NCBI RefSeq assembly: GCF_014879975.1
Contig: NZ_CP062500.1
Location: 1,922,001-1,986,000, forward strand
Source: Vibrio bathopelagicus
GTDB lineage: Bacteria > Pseudomonadota > Gammaproteobacteria > Enterobacterales > Vibrionaceae
Direction: 5' to 3'
Length of the DNA stretch: 64,000 bases
This document shows, one piece after another, positions 57,691 to 64,000 of this stretch (position 1 is the first letter of the stretch; each line of letters opens with the position of its first letter). The notes beneath the pieces were generated by a model. That model was not told the DNA's origin, did not search any database, and was given only the letters and a program-made list of their open reading frames with translations. The position numbers and the translations under genes are program-made.

Positions 57691-59736
57691 TTAGAAATCA
57701 GCTGTCATACCTACGTAGTAAGTACGTGGTTCTTCAACATAACCCATACTCTCTAGCTCTTGTGATACCGCTTCGTCAGTCAAGTTCGTGATACCCGCAC
57801 GCAATCGTACTGAATCATTCACGTTGTACACGGCACCCATGTTCAGCGTTGTATATGCGTCTTGAGTTAGGTCGCTTTCAATCTGACGCTCACCACGGTA
57901 ACGCGCACTAACAAACGTATTCAGGTCGTAAGTCGGGCTCCAGTTCAGTTTAACCAAACCCGAGTGTTTGTAACGCTCAAGCAGTTCTTCACCTGTTGAT
58001 TTGTCTTCTGTGTCTAAGAATGTGTAGTTACCAGACACGCCCCACTCATCCGTAATTTGGAATTGACCTGTCAGCTCTGCACCTTGGACAACGGCTTCTG
58101 ACACATTGGTGTAAGTACGTTTACCTTTTACATAGCCAGTTGAACTAGAGCTATCCGCACACCCTTTGCCCGATTCAAACATTCCGCCGTTCTCACAATA
58201 TGTTTCATCACGGTCAATAAGGTCGTTAATTTCATTGCGGAACAACGCACCTTCGACATTCCAACGAGGTTGACTGTATATAGCTGCAATCTCATAGTTC
58301 CAGCTAGTTTCAGGCTTTAGATCTTCGTTACCATATAGATCACATGCCCCTTTACAGCTATTAACTTGATAGTCCGCTTGGTTTTGCGTCAAGGTCGGTG
58401 CTTTAAATGCTTTACCCACTCCACCCTTAATGATCAAGTCATTTGTGGTTTGGTGTACCAAGTACACTCGCGGGCTGAACTCTTCACCGTACAATTCGTG
58501 CTTATCTAAACGCCCACCAATGGTCGCCGTTAGTTGTTCTGTCATTAGCCATTGGTCTTGAACAAACAATGCGCCTTGGTAAGCCTCTGACGTTCCATTA
58601 AGGAGGTTTTCTTTGTTGGTCAACTCACTCAATTGGTAATCCATACCAAACGTTACTGTGTGGCTGTCACCAAGATAAGTGGTTGCAGACGCTTCAACTA
58701 TTTGGGTCAGCTCTTCAACATCACTGCTGTAATTAGTATCAGAGTCAGCAGCATCATTATCAGTCACGTTCTCACGAGAATAACGTACTTGAGTATCACC
58801 CCAACTCCAAAAGCCACTATGGGTAATCGCTTGGCTCTGGCGCACTACTTGTGTATCAGATTCAATTACAGAACTTAAGTTTTCAGCGGATGAGTCACGT
58901 TCATCATCACTGTAGCCAAAATCGAAATCGATGGTTTGGTTGTCTGTTGCATTCCATGTCAGGCTCGCAAGTAAGCTTAACGTGTCGCGTTCTTCTAGAG
59001 CTGTTATCTCTGAACGATCGTAACCAGAACTGTGTGTACCAGAATATGGTTGCCATGCGTTACGGCTCGTTTGGTTAACAGAAAGGCGAGCAAACAACTC
59101 ATCTTCAATCAATGCACCAGATGTCGTGAAGCCCATGGAGTACTCTTCCCCTCCATAACCATCAAGCGGTGATGAAGTGTCCATGCTTAGTGTTGAACTC
59201 CAATCATTTTCCGGAGCTTTAGTGATGATGTTGATTGTGCCACCCATGCCATCTGAACCGTAAAGCGCCGACATTGGGCCACGGATGATTTCAACACGCT
59301 CGATTGAATCGGCAGGAATGGTAGAAAGGTCGAAATCGTTACCACGGATGATGGCGCTTGCTGAGCTTAAACGACGGCCATTGACCATGATAAGCGTGTA
59401 ATCAGAATCCATACCACGAATAGAGATCATTTGACGGCCAGCACGTGTGCTATCGAAGTCAGATTCAACACTCGTTGATTCAGCAACGATGTCAGCCAAG
59501 GTAATACCCGGGCTATCTTCAATATCTTGAGCGGTGATAACCGACATTGAAGCTGGTGCTTGTTTTAGTGCCATCTCAGTACGAGTTGCCGTAACCACCA
59601 TTTGTTCATCTGTAGCTTGTGCTTCTTCTTGCGCTAACACGTTAGCTGAAAGTGACGTACAAATAACAGCGACTGCGACCGAAAGGGGTTTACGAACCAA
59701 AAGAGGTTTGCGAATCAAAAGAGATCTCTCAGACAT
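57691..59736 (-). CDS. TonB-dependent siderophore receptor (FepA/CirA/IrgA-like)
   Basis: 681 residues. Signal peptide of about 35 residues ends LSANVLA-QEE. The TonB-box region is followed by MVVTATRTEMALKQ, and the plug domain shows ISIRGMDSDYTLIMVNGRR and RVEIIRGPMSALYGSDGMGG, the FepA/CirA-like plug wording. The barrel ends in a C-terminal Phe (YYVGMTADF), as needed for outer-membrane insertion. A Fur-box-like site lies just upstream, so iron starvation should induce it. The plug resembles catecholate receptors (IrgA type) more than FhuA, so it need not be the receptor for the NRPS product. LysR gene next door on the same strand. Confidence 0.93.
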   Translation of the reverse strand: MSERSLLIRKPLLVRKPLSVAVAVICTSLSANVLAQEEAQATDEQMVVTATRTEMALKQAPASMSVITAQDIEDSPGITLADIVAESTSVESDFDSTRAGRQMISIRGMDSDYTLIMVNGRRLSSASAIIRGNDFDLSTIPADSIERVEIIRGPMSALYGSDGMGGTINIITKAPENDWSSTLSMDTSSPLDGYGGEEYSMGFTTSGALIEDELFARLSVNQTSRNAWQPYSGTHSSGYDRSEITALEERDTLSLLASLTWNATDNQTIDFDFGYSDDERDSSAENLSSVIESDTQVVRQSQAITHSGFWSWGDTQVRYSRENVTDNDAADSDTNYSSDVEELTQIVEASATTYLGDSHTVTFGMDYQLSELTNKENLLNGTSEAYQGALFVQDQWLMTEQLTATIGGRLDKHELYGEEFSPRVYLVHQTTNDLIIKGGVGKAFKAPTLTQNQADYQVNSCKGACDLYGNEDLKPETSWNYEIAAIYSQPRWNVEGALFRNEINDLIDRDETYCENGGMFESGKGCADSSSSTGYVKGKRTYTNVSEAVVQGAELTGQFQITDEWGVSGNYTFLDTEDKSTGEELLERYKHSGLVKLNWSPTYDLNTFVSARYRGERQIESDLTQDAYTTLNMGAVYNVNDSVRLRAGITNLTDEAVSQELESMGYVEEPRTYYVGMTADF

Positions 59737-59762
59737 GATATTTATTCTTATATGTGATTGGT

Positions 59763-59781
59763 AATGATAATGGTTTGCATT
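59763..59781 (-). promoter_or_regulatory. Fur-box-like site upstream of TonB receptor
   Basis: AATGATAATGGTTTGCATT matches 15 of 18 fixed positions of AATGATAAT-N-ATTATCATT, with a perfect left half. It is 27 bp upstream of the receptor start codon. Confidence 0.75.
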
Positions 59782-59917
59782 AAACAGCCTGATACCATTC
59801 TTATCAACGAAAGTTTCATACCAAAAATTGATTCTCGTTATTCACCTTTCAAATAACAAAACAAAGGCATATTCATTTCAATATAACCATTTCAATAGCA
59901 TTCACCACCCAGATGAA

Positions 59918-60838
59918 TTAGGTGTATATCTCTTTAAATAGATTGCGAACCCATCGACACATAGGATCATTGTGGAAACGCTTGTGCCAATATAGATACA
60001 CGTCTTCTGACGGGCTTCTAATGGCTTTAGGTACGCGTTTACAAATCAAATCTCGTTGATTTGCAGCTTGTGTGGCAAACGGTGTCGGTAAGTGGAAGAT
60101 GATGTCGGTTGTCTCAGCGATATCCGCAGCAATATTAAAGTTGGATAGCTGAATTGGGATGGATAGCTGGCGCTGCTTATCAATCAAACCTAAATCTTTA
60201 AAGCGATTTTCAATGGAGAGTTTTTTGTCACCTTGCAGCGAGATCTGACCTAGTTGGCTGTTGAGTAAATCATCGACCGTGATCTCTTTATCGGCAAGCG
60301 GGTGATCTTTGCTCATCAATAAGCGGTAATCACGGCTGATCACGAACATTCGATACAAGTTTTGTTCAGAGCTTAACGGCTCATGAGTCGATAGCACAAA
60401 GTGCGCATCGCCTGACAACAAAGGTTCGAAGTGACGTTTAGGGATAGAATCGATATCGACAACCATGTTCGGTGCTTGCTTGCGAATTTGCGCCACTACC
60501 TTTGGCAATAAGTGTGAAACCTGAGGAACCAAGCCAAAAAAACGAACGGTATTGTCACTCCTCTGAGGATCAAATACATCGCCATGAACCAGCTTTTCTA
60601 AGCGCGTAAGTACAGAATTAAGATCTTGTTTAATCGCTTCCGCTTTTGGCGTTAATTCATAGCCATAAGCCGCTCTCACCAACAAATCATCGTTAAATAC
60701 AGTGCGCAGTTTTTGCAGCGAACGACTCACCGTAGGTTGGCTCATATCCAACGCTAAGGCTGTGTTTGAGACGTGCTTTTCTTCGAGAAGGTGTTTGAGG
60801 ATGACTAAGAGATTAAGGTCGACTTGCGCTAGATTCAT
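59918..60838 (-). CDS. LysR-type transcriptional regulator
   Basis: 306 residues. The N-terminal winged helix-turn-helix reads DLNLLVILKHLLEEKHVSNTALALDMSQPTVSRSLQKLR, followed by the substrate-binding domain from residue 90. It sits upstream of the TonB receptor gene on the same strand with a 181-bp gap. V. cholerae irgA also has a LysR neighbour (IrgB), but in divergent orientation, so this resembles rather than copies that arrangement. It may activate the receptor with a siderophore or iron cue, but this is inferred from position only. Confidence 0.9.
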   Translation of the reverse strand: MNLAQVDLNLLVILKHLLEEKHVSNTALALDMSQPTVSRSLQKLRTVFNDDLLVRAAYGYELTPKAEAIKQDLNSVLTRLEKLVHGDVFDPQRSDNTVRFFGLVPQVSHLLPKVVAQIRKQAPNMVVDIDSIPKRHFEPLLSGDAHFVLSTHEPLSSEQNLYRMFVISRDYRLLMSKDHPLADKEITVDDLLNSQLGQISLQGDKKLSIENRFKDLGLIDKQRQLSIPIQLSNFNIAADIAETTDIIFHLPTPFATQAANQRDLICKRVPKAIRSPSEDVYLYWHKRFHNDPMCRWVRNLFKEIYT

Positions 60839-60994
60839 TATTTAAATATTCAAGAAATGGAAAATTCAGTAGGCGCATACTGCATTTTCACAACAGATAA
60901 TACAATTGATAATCACTCTTGTTTTGATCTAGAGCAGTATCTATAGCACTCATTTACATGTCTCCTTTTGGCCTCTCACTTATACACAAAAAAA

Positions 60995-61014
60995 GAGAGA
61001 CCGAAAGGTCTCTC
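60995..61014 (-). terminator. Terminator of chitinase gene
   Basis: GAGAGACC (60995-61002), GAAA tetraloop, GGTCTCTC (61007-61014). On the minus strand a run of seven T residues follows, a classical rho-independent terminator 37 bp past the stop. Confidence 0.93.
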
Positions 61015-61050
61015 AATATATGTGCTATTTACGTTGTATCAGATAACTGA

Positions 61051-63240
61051 TTAAAGCTTTGTCCAAGCATCTTGCCAGTATTGGCTTTCTGCTGGTGCAT
61101 AAGATGCGCTTGCACACCAAGCCGTGTATGGCCAAGGTTTACATTCGTATAGACCATTGTCACTGCCCACAACAATATCGCCCGCTTCGTAGTTGGTTCC
61201 TGCTTCATACGGAGGGTAATCACCTGGAGGTGGTGTTGTACCGCCTCCGTCTTTAACAGAGAACGAATTGTTCACCGTCACTATTTCGCCGTCTGTTGCT
61301 ATACCAACCACTTCAAGTGAGTATTGCCCTTCGGTGACATCACTTAAAACGATAGTGATTGTTTGGCTATCGACGAGGTTTACCTTCGTTTGCTCAACCA
61401 CAGTACCTGCACTGTTAATAACCGTCGCAGTTACATCTAATGCTTCGTTAGATGTTAACGTTAGCTCTAAGCGGACATTGCCGTTATCTGGAGCGTATTC
61501 AGACTGAAGGCCCGAAACTAGAAGTTCAGGATCTACACCCGGGTCTGGGTTGCCACCACATGAAGAGTCTGAAACCTTTCTCCAAACACCCCACTCACCT
61601 GTCGTTCCCGGCTCTTCGCCACGAGTATACCAGCCAGCTCCCCACGTTGAACCGTCATGTGATACTTGGTCGCCTTCAACATAAACCGTATCGGCATCCC
61701 ACGCAGCAGCACAGTTAGATCCATCAGTCACCGACACTTTACGTTCAGCTGTTTCCGTTTGATTAGCACTATCAGTGACACTATATACCAGCGTGTAGTT
61801 GCCAATTTCGTTCACGTCGACACTGCCAGAATGTGTGATAGTACTCGTTAAATCACCGTCTTCTGCATCGTTCGCGCTTACGCCAGCCATTGGATCAAAC
61901 GCAGTACCCAGTACAACAGTAGTATCGGATACACCGCTGAATACTGGCTTCTGACTGTAAACCTCTACCGTTCTCGCTTTAGTAGTTTCGTTGTTATCGC
62001 TGTCTTTTACGCGATAGGTCAGAACATAAGTACCGATCACATCAGTTTCAACATACCCTTCAACATCAATTGAAGACGTCAAATCACCATCTTCTTTATC
62101 TGTTGCTGTCACACCGTCCATTGGATCAAATGTTGTGCGGTGCAGAACGCGCGTATTTTCAACACCTTTCAGAACGGGTTCACCTTCAACCGGGGGCGGT
62201 GTCACTTGGCCATGGACAAAAGGGCCATAGTCTTTAATAAACTGTTCGTTGTATTGTTGACCGCTCTTATTAGTACCCATATCCCAGTTGATCGACCAAG
62301 TCATCACACCGCGCAAAGGTTGGCCTTGAGCTGTCAGGCTATCGAACGCATCGTATAAGTCTTGTGGCTCTTGCACAAACCCCGTAGCTGCAGCATCGAT
62401 ACTTGAAGGGATACCAAACACGAGTTTGTCATGTGGGATTTTGTGGAAACCACGAGTACCGTTGATTAGAGAGTCAGAGATGTAATAGATGAACTCTTCT
62501 TTTAACTCATCGTTATTTTGAGCAATCCAACCTACCCCATCAACCCAGATACCATCACCACCTTGATTATAAAACTGTGGGTTAATCCAGTCGTAGTAAC
62601 CTTCTAGGTTATCGATGTAAGGGACATACTTACCGCCTGTCGTTAAGTACGGAAACTCAGGCGCCATGGTAATCAGGAAGTTTTTGCCTTCAGCGCGGTA
62701 ATGATCTTTCACTAACTTAAGGGCATCAGGAATCACGGTTTGGTTATTTTCTGCGGTTACTGCTGCTTGTTCTAGATCGATATCTAAACCATCAAAACCG
62801 TAACGCTCTGTAAGGCGGATAATCTCATCAGCAAAGGCTCTTTCATCACCCGTTTTTAGTTCTACGTGTGCATCAGCTCCACCCAGAGCTAGCAGTACAG
62901 AGCGACCTTGCTTGTTGAGTTCAGTGATTTGGTCAATAAATTGTTCTTCTGAAAGCCCAATCGTTGGGTCCAGTTTAAAAGTTGGAATTCGACCATCCGC
63001 CACGTCGTACACCTTCATGAATGATACATTCACGATGTTATACATCGGGTTCACTTCATCCAGTGTCACGCAAGGCGCATTGCCACCTTGGTAGCCACCA
63101 CCATCACACCAGTTATGCCAATAACCTACCACGACACCAGAATCTGGATTCGTCATATCTGAACCATTCGCATAAACAGCACCAGACATTGCGGCCATGC
63201 CGACCGATACTGCTAATTGTAGAGCTTTACGTTTCAACAT
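61051..63240 (-). CDS. Secreted GH18 chitinase with Ig-like and two chitin-binding domains
   Basis: 729 residues from ATG 63240, chosen because GGAAG lies about nine bases upstream and MLKRKALQLAVSVGMAAMS...VYA is a clean signal peptide; the frame could start 11 codons earlier. The GH18 domain (about 35-345) has the catalytic FDGLDIDLEQA with Glu as proton donor, and Met-Thr-Trp near its end. Two bacterial Ig-like domains with DPMDGVTATDKEDGDLTS-type repeats follow (about 355-500), then a CBM5/12-like chitin-binding domain (YVEGDQVSHDGSTW), a fibronectin-like domain (about 565-670) and a second CBM5/12 (YEAGDIVVGSDNGLYECKPWP). It should degrade insoluble chitin outside the cell. Stand-alone gene with a strong terminator. 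Confidence 0.95.
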   Translation of the reverse strand: MLKRKALQLAVSVGMAAMSGAVYANGSDMTNPDSGVVVGYWHNWCDGGGYQGGNAPCVTLDEVNPMYNIVNVSFMKVYDVADGRIPTFKLDPTIGLSEEQFIDQITELNKQGRSVLLALGGADAHVELKTGDERAFADEIIRLTERYGFDGLDIDLEQAAVTAENNQTVIPDALKLVKDHYRAEGKNFLITMAPEFPYLTTGGKYVPYIDNLEGYYDWINPQFYNQGGDGIWVDGVGWIAQNNDELKEEFIYYISDSLINGTRGFHKIPHDKLVFGIPSSIDAAATGFVQEPQDLYDAFDSLTAQGQPLRGVMTWSINWDMGTNKSGQQYNEQFIKDYGPFVHGQVTPPPVEGEPVLKGVENTRVLHRTTFDPMDGVTATDKEDGDLTSSIDVEGYVETDVIGTYVLTYRVKDSDNNETTKARTVEVYSQKPVFSGVSDTTVVLGTAFDPMAGVSANDAEDGDLTSTITHSGSVDVNEIGNYTLVYSVTDSANQTETAERKVSVTDGSNCAAAWDADTVYVEGDQVSHDGSTWGAGWYTRGEEPGTTGEWGVWRKVSDSSCGGNPDPGVDPELLVSGLQSEYAPDNGNVRLELTLTSNEALDVTATVINSAGTVVEQTKVNLVDSQTITIVLSDVTEGQYSLEVVGIATDGEIVTVNNSFSVKDGGGTTPPPGDYPPYEAGTNYEAGDIVVGSDNGLYECKPWPYTAWCASASYAPAESQYWQDAWTKL

Positions 63241-63721
63241 CAGTTCCACTTCCTTGCTTAACAGCTGTGCCAATCACAACCGAACCCATTCATTTTAGCC
63301 ATGAATATTTATAGATAAGTAATGGAATTTATAAGAAAAGATAACCTTTGATTTAACTTGTGACCTTAAGTCACAGATTGAATATCAGAATCAATATGAT
63401 TTTGACTTTCCATTCAAATTAAAATGTTAAAAGTAGGTATTCATCGCCTGAAACATTGACATGCAAAATGATTGACTGAGGAAAAATTCACACGCGTAAT
63501 TAAGGTGAGTTTAAAAAATGGGCCAAAAGAATATGTAAGACTAAAAATGAGGAAAAATATGGCCTAAAGCCCCGTATTTATTGAGTTTATTACTATTTTA
63601 CGTTGCGAGTGACATCACTAAAATCGATTGGATCTAGTAGCTATACATATGCTAGTTGATACCCACACACGGCCAAACATGAAGATCAGAATTGATGCAA
63701 CTCTAAGGCTAACCTCGGCTA
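63241..63721. other. Intergenic region, 481 bp, chitinase upstream region
   Basis: No credible gene. AT-rich; holds the chitinase leader and promoter and a TGTGAC/GTCACA palindrome (listed separately). The half near 63600 shows nothing I can assign; the DHH-type gene ends at its right side. Confidence 0.6.
63359..63375. promoter_or_regulatory. CRP-like palindrome upstream of chitinase
   Basis: TGTGAC-CTTAA-GTCACA is a perfect inverted repeat about 120 bp before the chitinase start. The half-sites fit CRP (TGTGA/TCACA), but the spacer is seven rather than six bases, so CRP binding is uncertain. Confidence 0.35.
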
Positions 63722-64000
63722 TTAACTGTCTACATCGCCATTAAGATTTGAATAAAAACTCTCAATTAACGATATAAAATTCACTTTATCCATTTCATTA
63801 AGTTGGTTAATACCTGCCGCTGCTTTTCGCCCACCACCCGTTTCAAAACTAGAACAAATTTCATCAGCCCCTACTCTATTTGATAACGGTGCTCGTAAGC
63901 TCACCGTATAAGAATCTCCACCTTGGTTCTTTGTTAACACCGCTTGTGCTCGGGCCGGATCTTGATTGACGATATCATTACCAAAGACACCACTAATGCG
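63722..64000 (-). CDS. DHH/DHHA1-type phosphoesterase, 5' end outside window
   Basis: The frame is open to the right edge (92 codons seen), so only the C-terminus is present. It shows the DHHA1-type ending: SYTVSLRAPLSNRVGADEIC, then the glycine-rich TGGGRKAAAGINQL motif that binds substrate in this domain, and a final helix up to the stop. DHH proteins cleave phosphodiester bonds in nucleotides or short oligonucleotides, or act on related substrates; the member cannot be named without the N-terminal part. Confidence 0.75.
   Translation of the reverse strand, partial: RISGVFGNDIVNQDPARAQAVLTKNQGGDSYTVSLRAPLSNRVGADEICSSFETGGGRKAAAGINQLNEMDKVNFISLIESFYSNLNGDVDS

Overview
The window looks like a piece of a marine Vibrio chromosome, probably from the Splendidus clade or a close relative. 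This is inferred from moderate GC content, Fur-box style, the family mix (secreted chitinase, GH3 glucanase, Fhu-type uptake, sbcDC, RIO1-like kinase, subtilase) and short dispersed inverted repeats. No tRNA, rRNA, CRISPR array or complete insertion sequence was seen.

Left third (1-21555), a siderophore island. A minus-strand operon runs exporter > MbtH-like protein > four-module lipopeptide NRPS split over two proteins; the second runs off the left edge. Module logic is C(starter)-A-T-E / C-A-T / C-A(Ser)-T // C-A-T-E. Three A domains share almost the same acidic pocket code and one carries a serine code. With an N-terminal acylating-type C domain and a neighbouring hydroxamate-type FhuBDC importer, this fits an amphibactin-like acyl-(hydroxyornithine)2-Ser-hydroxyornithine siderophore. 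The tailoring genes and terminal thioesterase must lie outside the window. A phosphopantetheinyl transferase is divergent from fhuC, and Fur-box-like sites sit upstream of the exporter and between fhuC and the transferase.

Middle (21574-35109), mostly ordinary genes: a GNAT, a PcfJ-like protein with an unlisted 45-residue zinc-ribbon gene behind it, a universal stress protein, a RIO1-like kinase, sbcDC, a secreted GH3 glucosidase and a glutathione transferase. Short tandem repeats of 7, 8 and 9 bp lie upstream of sbcD, the GH3 gene and the GNAT respectively, and a 30-bp near-perfect palindrome lies upstream of sbcD.

Right-centre (35315-54508), the most unusual locus. A 2625-residue cadherin/VCBS-type repeat protein without visible RTX nonapeptides or a Sec signal is divergent from a tightly packed five-gene operon: HlyD adaptor, a membrane histidine-kinase-like protein whose phospho-acceptor His is Tyr but whose C-terminal receiver looks intact, a TolC-like channel, and two different ABC transporter subunits with eroded signature and switch motifs. 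A Sec-exported subtilase follows, and a PAS-PAS-GGDEF cyclase lies a little further on. I read this as an atypical type I secretion/adhesin system with a built-in pseudokinase-receiver subunit.

Right end (54685-64000): a GNAT, the diguanylate cyclase, a SAM methyltransferase, a Fur-box-preceded TonB-dependent receptor next to a LysR regulator, a multidomain GH18 chitinase, and the 3' part of a DHH/DHHA1-type phosphoesterase cut by the window edge.
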